Assembly: GCA_902781315.1 (NCBI GenBank)
Contig: CACZIT010000010.1
Coordinates: 62,001 to 126,000, forward strand
DNA from: an uncultured Prevotellaceae bacterium
GTDB taxonomy: Bacteria > Bacteroidota > Bacteroidia > Bacteroidales > Bacteroidaceae
DNA length: 64,000 bases
Reading direction: 5' to 3'
This document shows, in pieces, positions 41,396 through 49,357 of the stretch (its first letter is position 1; every line of letters begins with the position of its first letter). The position numbers and the translations under genes were made by a program. The notes under the pieces are model-generated. The model was given only the letters and a program-made list of their open reading frames with translations. It did not search any database and was not told the origin of the DNA.

Positions 41396-43646
41396 TGAAG
41401 TCCAACTGGCGTTTCTCCAGATTGGCCTGAGCCACGCGGATGCGGATGGGGTCGCCCAGCTGGTACTTATGGTGGCGCCGGCGGCCTACGAGGCAGTAGT
41501 TCTTTTCGTCGAAGTCGTAGTAGTCGTCGTCGAGGTCGCGCATGGGCACCATACCCTCGCAGTGGTTCTCGTCGATTTCGCAATAGATGCCGTACGACTG
41601 GATGCCCGAGATGTGGGCGTCGAACACCTCGCCGATGTGCTCACCCATGAATTCCACCATTTTGTACTTGATGGACTCGCGCTCTGCCTGGGCTGCCAGT
41701 TGCTCCATGTCGCTGGAGTGCTGGCACTGCTCCTCGTAGTAGCGCTCGTTGCCCGACTTGCCACCCTGCTCGTAGCGGGTCAACAGGCGGTGCACCATTG
41801 TGTCGGGATAGCGGCGTATGGGCGACGTGAAGTGGGTGTAGTAGGGGAAGGCCAGTCCGAAGTGTCCGATGTTATGGACGGAATACTTCGCCTTCATCAT
41901 GGCGCGCAGGGCAACGGTCTGGATGAGTTTCTGCTCACGCTGTCCTGCGGCCGCATCCATGAGTTGGTTGAGCGAGCGCGCTGTCTGCCCGGCGGTGCCG
42001 GCGGTCTTCAGCTTGTAGCCGAAGCGCACCACAAACTCGCGCAGCTCCTCCAACTTCGTCGGATCGGGCACGTCGTGTATGCGGTAGGGCAGCGTCTTCG
42101 GTTTCTTTCCGCGCTGCGGTTTTCCTATGTCTTCTGCTACGGTGCGGTTGGCCAGCAGCATGAATTCCTCAATCAGCTTGTTGGCATCGCGCTGCCGCTT
42201 GAAGTAGGCACGCGTGGGCTTGCCGTCGGCATCGACGTCGAAATGCAGTTCCTCGCCTTCGAACTTCATGGCACCATTTTTGAATCGCTCGTCGCGCAGT
42301 TTCTTGGCCAGCATGTCGAGCAGCAGCAGTTGCTCCGCATACTCGCCCTTCAGGTCGTGGGGAGCCAGCTGCTTGTCGCCGTTGAAGAGGTTGGGCGAGG
42401 GTTTGCCCGTTCCGTCCTCCACACCGTTCTGCTCCAGCAGTTCCTGCACCTCCTCGTAGGCGTAGCGGCGGTTCGAACGGATGACCGTGTGCACGAGGCG
42501 ATGGGAGCGCACCTGGGCATCCTCGTCGAGCAAGAAGACGACGCTGTAGCACAGTTTTTCTTCGTCGGGGCGCAGCGAGCAGACGAAGTTGCAGAGGTGC
42601 TCGGGCAGCATGGGGATGGTGCGGTCGACGAGATAGACCGAGGTGGCGCGCTTCTGTGCTTCCTTGTCGATGATGCTGCCTTCGGTCACGTAGTGCGAGA
42701 CGTCAGCGATGTGGATGCCAACCTCAAAGAGTTTGCCTTCGCGGCGGATGGACAGTGCGTCGTCGAAGTCCTTGGCGTCGTGCGGGTCGATGGTGCAGGT
42801 CCACACGTCGCGGAAGTCCTCGCGTTCGGCCAAGTCCTGCGGCGTCACCTTTCCTGAAATCTTCTTTGCAGCTTCCTCCACCTCCTTCGGATATTTGTAG
42901 GGCAGCCCATACTGCGCCAGGATGGCGTGCATCTCGGCGTTGTTCTCGCCTTCGCGGCCCAGGATGTCGATGACCTCGCCCACCATGTTGCGGTGGGAGG
43001 CGTCGGGCCACTGCGTGATGCGCACCAGTGCCTTGTCGTCGTCCTTGCCACCCTTCAGTTTGTCCTTCGGGATAAGCACGTCCTGCACGATGAGGTTGTC
43101 TTGCGTCACGAGGAACGCAATGTCGCGGGCCACGCGCAGTCGTCCTACAAACGTGTCCTTGGCGCGCTGCAGAATCTCCAGCACCTGCGCCTCCTTGATG
43201 TGGTTGCGGCGGCGGGCCATCGTCGAGAAACGCACGCGGTCGCCGTTCTGTGCCCACAGCGAGTTGCGCTCCGAGACGAAGATGGGCTTGTCGCTGTCGT
43301 CGGGAATGACCGAGTTCTTGCCGTTGGCCTTGCGCACGAAGCGTCCCTCCTGCACCTGGTTCGACGTGTTCAGCCTGTAGGCCGAGTCGCCCACCTTCTG
43401 CAGCATGTCGTCCCACGCCATGTCTTCCATTGTCTCGATGGCGAGCATTTTCAGCGGATGGGTGTTCAGTCGCAGTGCGCGGAATATCTCTTTGAAAGAA
43501 AAAGTCTTCTCGGGTTGCTCGGTGAAGAGCTGCGTCAGCATCTGCACCATGTCCTGTTTGTTGGTTCTGCGGCGCATCTTTGTCTTGCTGGCGGTTGCCT
43601 TTCCTTTGGCAGCCTGTGCCTTCGTCGGTTTCTTTGCTTTTGCCAT
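41361..43646 (-). CDS. rnr: Ribonuclease R
   Basis: A 761-residue 3'-5' exoribonuclease starting MAKAKKPTKA. It has an N-terminal Lys-rich/winged-helix region, cold-shock domains, an RNB catalytic domain (about 276-605) with the Asp cluster DAKDFDDALSI (290-300), and a C-terminal S1 domain. It degrades structured RNA. The in-frame ATG at 43712 gives a non-conserved extension. The last nine residues (ERGEGRGNR) and the stop are encoded by the simple-sequence tract CCTATTACCTCTCCCCTCTC, so the natural end was probably replaced. The gene follows MgtC by 62 bp. Confidence 0.95.
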   Translation of the reverse strand: MAKAKKPTKAQAAKGKATASKTKMRRRTNKQDMVQMLTQLFTEQPEKTFSFKEIFRALRLNTHPLKMLAIETMEDMAWDDMLQKVGDSAYRLNTSNQVQEGRFVRKANGKNSVIPDDSDKPIFVSERNSLWAQNGDRVRFSTMARRRNHIKEAQVLEILQRAKDTFVGRLRVARDIAFLVTQDNLIVQDVLIPKDKLKGGKDDDKALVRITQWPDASHRNMVGEVIDILGREGENNAEMHAILAQYGLPYKYPKEVEEAAKKISGKVTPQDLAEREDFRDVWTCTIDPHDAKDFDDALSIRREGKLFEVGIHIADVSHYVTEGSIIDKEAQKRATSVYLVDRTIPMLPEHLCNFVCSLRPDEEKLCYSVVFLLDEDAQVRSHRLVHTVIRSNRRYAYEEVQELLEQNGVEDGTGKPSPNLFNGDKQLAPHDLKGEYAEQLLLLDMLAKKLRDERFKNGAMKFEGEELHFDVDADGKPTRAYFKRQRDANKLIEEFMLLANRTVAEDIGKPQRGKKPKTLPYRIHDVPDPTKLEELREFVVRFGYKLKTAGTAGQTARSLNQLMDAAAGQREQKLIQTVALRAMMKAKYSVHNIGHFGLAFPYYTHFTSPIRRYPDTMVHRLLTRYEQGGKSGNERYYEEQCQHSSDMEQLAAQAERESIKYKMVEFMGEHIGEVFDAHISGIQSYGIYCEIDENHCEGMVPMRDLDDDYYDFDEKNYCLVGRRRHHKYQLGDPIRIRVAQANLEKRQLDFTIERGEGRGNR

Positions 43647-43708
43647 AGGTAGAAGTATAATGTGTGTATGAGTAGGTTGATGATTTTTCAGTGGGTGATG
43701 TTCCCTGT

Positions 43709-44365
43709 TCACTCGATGCTCAGCACGTCCACTCCCTTCATCTCGCCAATGAAGTCGAGGATGCGGTGGCGGAACTGTCGCCGTTGCAGCCGCAGTTGCA
43801 GTTTTACCGTGTAGTGCGGCAGCGGTGCGGTGGCGGTCTCCATGTTCAGGCTGTCGGCGATGACGCCGTCCAGCGTGTTCAGGTGTTGCAGCACGCGGTC
43901 AACGTCTTCGCGGGTGTCGGCAGCAAAGGTGATGTCGAGGTGGCGGTGGCCCAGTCGGCGCAGCAGCACGTTCTGTGCCTCCAGACACAGCAGCACCAGC
44001 AGCGTTGTGGCCGTGGAGAGAAGAAACAGCCCTGCTCCGGCGGCCATGCCGATGGCGGCCGTCACCCAGAGACCGGCTGCCGTGGTGAGTCCTCGTACGG
44101 CATGCTTCTGGAAGATGATGGTGCCGGCACCGATGAAACCGATGCCGCTGACCACCTGCGCGGCAATGCGCGACACGTCGAGACGATGGTTCTCGGTGGT
44201 CAGCACCCCCTCGAAGCCGTGGGCCGAGAGTATCATGAAGAGTGCCGCACCCAGTGCCACGAGGAAGTGGGTGCGGAAGCCGGCCTCCTTGGCCCGGTAC
44301 TCGCGTTCGAGTCCGATGGCTCCACCAAGGAGGGCGGCTATGAGGATGTTAAGGAAGAAATCCAT
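43709..44365 (-). CDS. MgtC/SapB-family membrane protein
   Basis: A 218-residue protein with four to five N-terminal helices (LLGGAIGLEREYRAKEAGFR, VVSGIGFIGAGTIIFQK, GLTTAAGLWVTAAIGMAAGAG). These are the diagnostic MgtC stretches with the acidic GLERE. An ACT-like cytoplasmic domain follows from about 150. MgtC proteins modulate magnesium homeostasis or F-ATPase. It lies 32 bp after the GH20 gene and 62 bp before rnr on the same strand, probably in one operon by chance of spacing rather than function. Confidence 0.93.
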   Translation of the reverse strand: MDFFLNILIAALLGGAIGLEREYRAKEAGFRTHFLVALGAALFMILSAHGFEGVLTTENHRLDVSRIAAQVVSGIGFIGAGTIIFQKHAVRGLTTAAGLWVTAAIGMAAGAGLFLLSTATTLLVLLCLEAQNVLLRRLGHRHLDITFAADTREDVDRVLQHLNTLDGVIADSLNMETATAPLPHYTVKLQLRLQRRQFRHRILDFIGEMKGVDVLSIE

Positions 44366-44397
44366 AAGTGAGTTCCTGGTTTCTATTTACGGCTTGT

Positions 44398-46047
44398 CTA
44401 TTGCTTGAAAACATGCTGCGCCACGGTCCAGTGGTGCAGGTCGTAGATGGCTTTCAGTCGCTCCAGACGACCCAGGAAGGCGTCGTAGTCCTTGCTCTCG
44501 GGCTGCAGCCACTGCACCTCGGCCAGGGCAGCCATGCGCGGCAGCACCATGTACTCCACCCACTTCGGCGTGGCGATGTACTCGCACCAGACGTTGGCCT
44601 GCACGCCCAGGATGTGGCGGGCCTGCTCGGGCGTGAGGTCCTCGGCCACGGGTTCGAAGGCGTACACCTTCTCCACGGGCGAGTTTCCACCGATGGCCAG
44701 CGGTTCGTTCCAGGTCTTGTCGGTCTGGTAGTGGTCGAAGTACATGGGCGAGTTGGGCGTCATGATGACGTCGTGGCCCAGCTTCGCACCCTGGGCACCC
44801 GGCTCGGCACCTCTCCACGACATGATGGTAGCGGTGGTGTCGATGTCGCAGCCCAGCAGTTCGTCCCAGCCGATGAGGCGCTTGCCCTTGGCGTGCAGGA
44901 ATTTCTCCACGCGCTTCGTGAAGTAGCCCTGCAGGCGGTCCTCGGCACTCTGGCGGCCTTCAGCCTTGATGCCTTCGTCCTTGATGCGCTTTTGGCAGAG
45001 CGGGCACTCCTTCCAGCGGTCGCGCGGACTCTCGTCGCCACCAATGTGGATGTACTTCGAGGGGAACACGTCGGCCACCTCGCTCAGCACGTCCTCAACA
45101 AACTGGAACACCTGCTCCTTGCCCGGGCAGAGCACGTCGGCGAACACGCCCCAGCGATGTTCCACCTCGTACGGGCCGCCCGTGCAGCCCAGTTCGGGAT
45201 AGGCAGCCAGTGCTGCCACCATGTGGCCCGGCATGTCGATTTCAGGAATCACGGTGACGAAGCGGTCGGCAGCATATTTCACAATCTCGCGGCACTCGTC
45301 CTGCGTGTAGAAGCCGCCGTAGCGCTGACCGTCGTCAACGATGGAGTTGCGGCCTACGACGGTGCCCGAACGCCAGCCGCCCACGCGCGTCAGCTTTGGA
45401 TACTTCTTCACCTCGAAGCGCCAGCCCTGGTCGTCAGTGATGTGCCAGTGGAACTTGTTCATGCCGTGCAGGGCAATCAGGTCGATGTATTCCTTGACAA
45501 ACTCCACGGGATAGAAGTGGCGCGAGCAGTCCAGATGCATGCCGCGGTAGGCAAAGCGCGGCTCGTCCTGAATCAGCACTGCGGGCAGGCTGACCATTTT
45601 CGGCTTCTCCTGCATCACGGGCAGCGACTTGCGCAGCGTCTGGATGCCGCGGAACACGCCGGCAGCCGTCTTGCCGCTGATGGTGACGCCCTTCGCCGTG
45701 ATGCTGATGCGGTAGGCCTCCTCGCCCTGAATCTTCGCATCCAGTGTCAGCAGGATGTTGCCGCGGGCAGCCTTCGCGAGTTTCGCCTTCCCCCCGTACT
45801 GCTGGCAGGCCAGTTGCAGCTTCGTCATCTCGCCCACGTAGTCGGCCAGGAAGTGAGCGTTGCGCTCCATGTCGGCATTGCCTTCGGCATAGAGAATGGC
45901 CGTAGTCTCGCCGAGCACGAAGCCAGGGGCCGTGGGTTGTACCACCGACTTGGGCAGGGGCACCACGTTGTAGTTAGCCACTTGAGCCTTCAAGGCTCCT
46001 GTCGATAGCATGAGGGTCATGCAGAGTGTCAGGAAAATCTTCTTCAT
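44398..46047 (-). CDS. Secreted beta-N-acetylhexosaminidase, GH20 (second copy)
   Basis: A 549-residue protein with signal peptide MKKIFLTLCMTLMLSTGALKA. It has an N-terminal GH20b domain, then the catalytic barrel with FAYRGMHLDCSRHF, NKFHWHITDDQGWRFE, PEIDMPGHMVAALAAYP and the catalytic Asp-Glu in HIGGDESPRDRW. It is closer to the consensus than the GH20 at 23760, and it lacks that enzyme's extra C-terminal domain, so the two probably act on different linkages. A -7 box TATCTTTG is at 46083-46076. It is divergent from the PH-domain gene. Confidence 0.94.
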   Translation of the reverse strand: MKKIFLTLCMTLMLSTGALKAQVANYNVVPLPKSVVQPTAPGFVLGETTAILYAEGNADMERNAHFLADYVGEMTKLQLACQQYGGKAKLAKAARGNILLTLDAKIQGEEAYRISITAKGVTISGKTAAGVFRGIQTLRKSLPVMQEKPKMVSLPAVLIQDEPRFAYRGMHLDCSRHFYPVEFVKEYIDLIALHGMNKFHWHITDDQGWRFEVKKYPKLTRVGGWRSGTVVGRNSIVDDGQRYGGFYTQDECREIVKYAADRFVTVIPEIDMPGHMVAALAAYPELGCTGGPYEVEHRWGVFADVLCPGKEQVFQFVEDVLSEVADVFPSKYIHIGGDESPRDRWKECPLCQKRIKDEGIKAEGRQSAEDRLQGYFTKRVEKFLHAKGKRLIGWDELLGCDIDTTATIMSWRGAEPGAQGAKLGHDVIMTPNSPMYFDHYQTDKTWNEPLAIGGNSPVEKVYAFEPVAEDLTPEQARHILGVQANVWCEYIATPKWVEYMVLPRMAALAEVQWLQPESKDYDAFLGRLERLKAIYDLHHWTVAQHVFKQ

Positions 46048-46109
46048 GATGTGATGGTTTTTAGATTTATTTCCGCAAAGATACGAAAAAAACGTAACAA
46101 GTGGAAGTT

Positions 46110-46183
46110 AGAGAAGTTAAAGAAGTTAAAGGACGTATGTTTTTTTCAAAAAACTCTAAACTCTAAACTCTAAACTCTCAACT
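46110..46183. repeat. Simple-sequence tracts between divergent promoters
   Basis: GAAGTTA(G/A)AGAAGTTAAAG copies (46105-46130) and four CTCTAAA copies (46154-46178) lie between the -7 boxes at 46076-46083 (minus) and 46190-46197 (plus). Confidence 0.7.
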
Positions 46184-46244
46184 TTTTCGTATCTTTGCCT
46201 GCAAATCGTAAATAACGTAAATCCATCAAAAACGTAAATCAAAA

Positions 46245-46727
46245 ATGGGATACATCGAGAAAAACCTTATGGACGGCGAGCAAATCGTCTATGAAGCCCG
46301 CCAGCACTGGATGATTTATTGGAAGCCCTTCCTGCTGTTGCTCATCGGCATCGGTCTGTTCGCCATCCCCACCAGCGACATGGCGCTCATCATGCAAATC
46401 TGCATGTCGCTCGTCCTGCTCGTCGTGGCAGGCATCTGGGCTGTCAATATCTACGGTGGCCGCAAGTACATCCTGACCAACCGTCGCCTCATTCTGAAGC
46501 GCGGACTGGTGCGCCGCGAGTCCACCGATCTGGTGCTGCGCCGCTGCGAGGGTGTGAGCATCGCCCAGAGCATCATGGGTCGCCTGCTGGGCTATGGCAC
46601 CGTCACCGTCTCAACGGGCGAGGTGGCCAACCAGTTCCAACTCATCGAGCACCCCGTGGAGTTTGCCACCCACATCAACCAGCAAATTGCTGATGCCGTG
46701 GGCAAGGCGCACGTTGACATCGTGTGA
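46245..46727 (+). CDS. Membrane protein with bacterial PH-like (bPH2) domain
   Basis: A 160-residue protein. Two hydrophobic helices (KPFLLLLIGIGLFAIPTSDM, IMQICMSLVLLVVAGIWAV) precede a PH-like beta domain (GGRKYILTNRRLILKRGLV, LVLRRCEGVSIAQSIMGRLL, GYGTVTVSTGEVANQF) of the bPH2/YdbT type. No enzymatic role is known. The promoter -7 box TATCTTTG lies at 46190-46197. It is separated from the downstream kinase gene by hairpin array 2. Confidence 0.9.
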   Translation: MGYIEKNLMDGEQIVYEARQHWMIYWKPFLLLLIGIGLFAIPTSDMALIMQICMSLVLLVVAGIWAVNIYGGRKYILTNRRLILKRGLVRRESTDLVLRRCEGVSIAQSIMGRLLGYGTVTVSTGEVANQFQLIEHPVEFATHINQQIADAVGKAHVDIV

Positions 46728-46732
46728 TTTTT

Positions 46733-46785
46733 TTTAGGAGTTCAAGGAGTTCAAGGAGTTTCAAGGAGTTCAAGACATTTGCCTA
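46733..46785 (+). repeat. AAGGAGTTC simple repeat
   Basis: Four copies of AGGAGTT(T)CA follow the PH-domain stop; the same words and the tail CAAGACATTT occur at 41165-41280. Confidence 0.75.
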
Positions 46786-46820
46786 CACTCCCACACTCCA
46801 AACATTAAACTTTAAAACTG

Positions 46821-46974
46821 ACTCTCCGCTCGACCCGCCTTTCAACCGCTGCGCAGCAGCTTCTCAACCGCTGCGCAGCAGCTTCTCAACTGCGCCGCAG
46901 GCGCCTCTCAACTGCGCGAAGCGCCTCTCAACAGCGCCGCAGGCGCGCTTTCGTAGCGAAGCGGAGAAAGAACT
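46821..46974 (+). repeat. Modular hairpin array 2, in the leader of the NahK-like gene
   Basis: Read on the minus strand it has the same end block as array 1 (GTTCTTTCTCCGCTTCGCTA), then units X, Y, X, Z, Z with the same GTTGAGA/GTTGAAA linkers, and the same far end GAGCGGAGAG. Only the unit order and number differ from array 1 (X, X, Y, X, Z). Relative to the downstream ATG (47056) it has the same orientation as array 1 has to the thioesterase ATG. The 46975-47053 remainder is TTTGAAC and CTCAACT words. Confidence 0.85.
46947..46973 (+). repeat. Leader-type block GCTTTCGTAGCGAAGCGGAG-AAAGAAC
   Basis: This is the gene-proximal end of array 2, 82 nt before the ATG at 47056. It differs from the block at 13689-13715 at one position. 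Confidence 0.75.
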
Positions 46975-47055
46975 CCAAACTTTGAACTTTGAACTTTGAA
47001 CTTTAAAACTGACTCTCAACTCTAAACTTTCAACAATCAACTCTCAACTATACCC

Positions 47056-48150
47056 ATGACAACTGTAGATTTCAGCAAAATCCTGCCCCAGTTCCTCCTT
47101 GAGGGCGAGGTGACCGATGTGCGCCCGTTGGGCAACGGCCTTATCAATGATACTTATCGTGTGGAAACCCAGGGCGACGCCCCCGACTATGTGCTGCAGC
47201 GCATCAACAATGCCATCTTCACCGACGTCGACCTCTTGCAGCATAACATCGATGTCGTTACCACCCACATCCGCCAGAAACTCGAGGCGCGCGGCGAGGC
47301 CGACATCCGTCGCAAGGTGCTTTCCTTCGTGAAGACCCGCGAGGGCAAGAGCTACTATCGCGATGCCGACGACCGCTACTGGCGCGTGATGGTGTTCATC
47401 CCCGGTGCCGAGACCTTCGAGACCGTCGACCCCGAGTATAGCTATCTGGCCGGCGTGGCCTTCGGCGACTTCGAGAAGATGCTCGTCGACGTGCCCGAGC
47501 CGCTCGGCGACACCATCCCGAACTTCCACAACATGGAGTTCCGCATGCAGCAGCTGCGCGAGGTGGTGGCACAGGACCCCGTGGGCCGCGTGGCCGGCGT
47601 GCGCGACATCCTCGACCTCTTCGAGCGCGATGCCGAGCGCATGTGTCAGGGTGAGCGCCTCTTCCGCGAGGGCAAGCTGCCGCGCCGCATCTGCCACTGC
47701 GATACGAAGGTGAACAACATGATGTTCGACCGCGAAACAGGAAAGTTCCTGCTCGTCATCGACCTCGACACCGTCATGCCGTCGCTCTTCTTCTCTGACT
47801 ACGGCGACTTCCTGCGCTCGGCTGCCAACGCCACTGCCGAGGACGATCCCAATTTGGACAACGTGAAGTTCCGCGAGGACATCTTCCGTGCCTTCACGCG
47901 CGGCTACGTCGAGTCGGCAGGCGAGTTCCTCACCCCGCTCGAGGTAGAGCTGCTGCCCTACGCCGTAGAACTGTTCCCCTTCATGCAGGCCGTGCGCTTC
48001 ATGTGGGACTACCTCTCGGGCGACCACTACTGGAAGTGCAACTATCCCGAGCACAACCTCGACCGCTCGCGCAACCAGCTGCGCCTCTATCAGGAGGTGT
48101 GTGCCCACGAGCCCATGATGAAGCAGTTCATCGCCGAACTGAAGAAATGA
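47056..48150 (+). CDS. NahK-like N-acetylhexosamine 1-kinase (APH fold)
   Basis: A 364-residue aminoglycoside-phosphotransferase-fold kinase. From memory it follows Bifidobacterium NahK along its length: LGNGLINDTYRV, YVLQRINNAIFTDVDLLQHN, a long helical insert, then the catalytic HCDTKVNNMMFD and metal-binding VIDLDTVMPSLFFSDYGD, and a C-terminal YPEHNLDRSRNQL. NahK phosphorylates GlcNAc/GalNAc at C1. With two GH20 hexosaminidases in the window, amino-sugar salvage is plausible, but these genes are distant and substrate is unproven. Co-transcribed with the CBM9-like gene 19 bp downstream. Confidence 0.75.
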   Translation: MTTVDFSKILPQFLLEGEVTDVRPLGNGLINDTYRVETQGDAPDYVLQRINNAIFTDVDLLQHNIDVVTTHIRQKLEARGEADIRRKVLSFVKTREGKSYYRDADDRYWRVMVFIPGAETFETVDPEYSYLAGVAFGDFEKMLVDVPEPLGDTIPNFHNMEFRMQQLREVVAQDPVGRVAGVRDILDLFERDAERMCQGERLFREGKLPRRICHCDTKVNNMMFDRETGKFLLVIDLDTVMPSLFFSDYGDFLRSAANATAEDDPNLDNVKFREDIFRAFTRGYVESAGEFLTPLEVELLPYAVELFPFMQAVRFMWDYLSGDHYWKCNYPEHNLDRSRNQLRLYQEVCAHEPMMKQFIAELKK

Positions 48151-48169
48151 CAAGTATAGATTGAATCCT

Positions 48170-48889
48170 ATGTTGCAGATTCCTAAAATACTGATGCCGT
48201 CCCTTCCCCTCGGGGAGGGGAGGGCAGCGGGCTCTCCCCTGCGAGCCTGCGACGTGCCGCAGCTCATGCTGACCCACGGCGTGCCCTACCACCGCGTGGC
48301 CACGCTCAACTGGCCCGACGCCTATCCCTACCAGCCGCAGGTGGAGGTGGCACTGGCCCACACGGGCAGCAGCCTGCTACTGCACTATCGCGTCAGCGAG
48401 CAGTGCCTGCGCGCCGTAGCCGAGGCCGACGGCGGTCGCGTGTGGGAAGACTCCTGCTGCGAACTGTTTCTGCAGCCGCTGTCGCCCGCTGTCGGTGGCA
48501 GTGATGGCGCCGCCAAGACCCCACCTTATTATAATATAGAATGCAACTGCGCCGGCACGCTGTTGGTCTGTGCAGGCGAAGACCGCCACGACCGACGCCC
48601 GGCACCAGCCGAAGTGCTCGCCGGCGTCGACCGCTGGTCGTCGCTCGGCCGCGATGTCATCCCGCTCACCGAGGGCCCCGCCCAGTGGCACATGGCACTC
48701 GTCGTGCCCGTCGGCACCTTCTTCGAGAGCGGCCTCACCGACCTCACCGGCCTCCACATGCGCGGCAACGCCTATAAGTGTGGCGACTGCCTGAAGGAGC
48801 CCCACTTCCTGTCGCTGTTCCCCATCGCCACCGAGCGCCCCGACTTCCACCGCCCCGAGTTCTTCCGCGACATCGTTTTTGCCGGGTAG
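48170..48889 (+). CDS. CBM9-like carbohydrate-binding protein
   Basis: A 239-residue protein from ATG 48170 (MLQIPKI). It has no signal peptide. The domain matches the CBM9-like family of Bacteroidetes: VWEDSCCELFLQP, YYNIECNCAGTLLV, MALVVPVGTFF, YKCGDCLKEPHFLSLFPI and PDFHRPEFF. Such domains bind sugars, and here one follows a sugar kinase. Residues about 8-24 (LMPSLPLGEGRAAGSP) are encoded by a palindromic element, so the native N-terminus has been altered. A short stem CGGC-ACA-GCCG with TTTTTT (48890-48906) may terminate the operon. Confidence 0.8.
   Translation: MLQIPKILMPSLPLGEGRAAGSPLRACDVPQLMLTHGVPYHRVATLNWPDAYPYQPQVEVALAHTGSSLLLHYRVSEQCLRAVAEADGGRVWEDSCCELFLQPLSPAVGGSDGAAKTPPYYNIECNCAGTLLVCAGEDRHDRRPAPAEVLAGVDRWSSLGRDVIPLTEGPAQWHMALVVPVGTFFESGLTDLTGLHMRGNAYKCGDCLKEPHFLSLFPIATERPDFHRPEFFRDIVFAG
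48199..48239. repeat. Palindromic element translated in the CBM9-like N-terminus
   Basis: CGTCCCTTCCCCTCGGGGAG then GGGAGGGCAGCGGGCTC. It is in a different frame from the other translated copies (PSLPLGEGRAAG). Confidence 0.75.
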
Positions 48890-48906
48890 CGGCACAGCCG
48901 TTTTTT
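48890..48906 (+). terminator. Weak hairpin terminator after the CBM9-like gene
   Basis: CGGC-ACA-GCCG followed by six T residues. The stem is only four base pairs, so efficiency is doubtful. Confidence 0.4.
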
Positions 48907-49035
48907 CTCACTATCATGTACTTGCGGCACGTGTCCTACGTCCGCTCGGCGCGAAGCGGAAAAAGAACTGCTATATCGTTCCCTTTTTTTATACTAATGC
49001 CCTTGAAACAAATATTGTTAAAAATTTATAATTTA

Positions 49036-49067
49036 TTTGTCTCGTAAATAATAAGGTATTAATTTTG
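49036..49067 (+). promoter_or_regulatory. Promoter of the BspA-like gene
   Basis: TTTG (49036-49039), 20 bp, TAATTTTG (49060-49067). The leader would be about 285 nt. The 48907-49357 gap otherwise holds a variant leader-type block at 48944-48968 and no convincing ORF. Confidence 0.75.
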
Positions 49068-49357
49068 CAAGCGATGTCAGTCCCCTATGGGAATTTGGTC
49101 ATCATTTTTGAGGGTAAAATAGAGAGACGTTATGTCTATTCTTGTCCATTGAAACCTAGGAAATTTCAAAACGACACAAGATGGCATAGTGGCACTCCGC
49201 GCGATAGCGTGGGCTGGCATCACTATATCTTTGTCGTATGGTTTTCCTAGGACCACAATGGAGAGATATGGGGCGTATCAGTTCACGTTTTCTCATATAA
49301 CATTATTAATGTTTTGGCATAGTAGGACTGACGTGCCGCTATACAAAAAATACGATT

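Noticed and set aside
40887-42857. 656-codon plus-strand ORF opposite RNase R
   Set aside because: It starts in the hemolysin III gene, reads through the simple-repeat tract and runs antisense to RNase R; no protein-like features.
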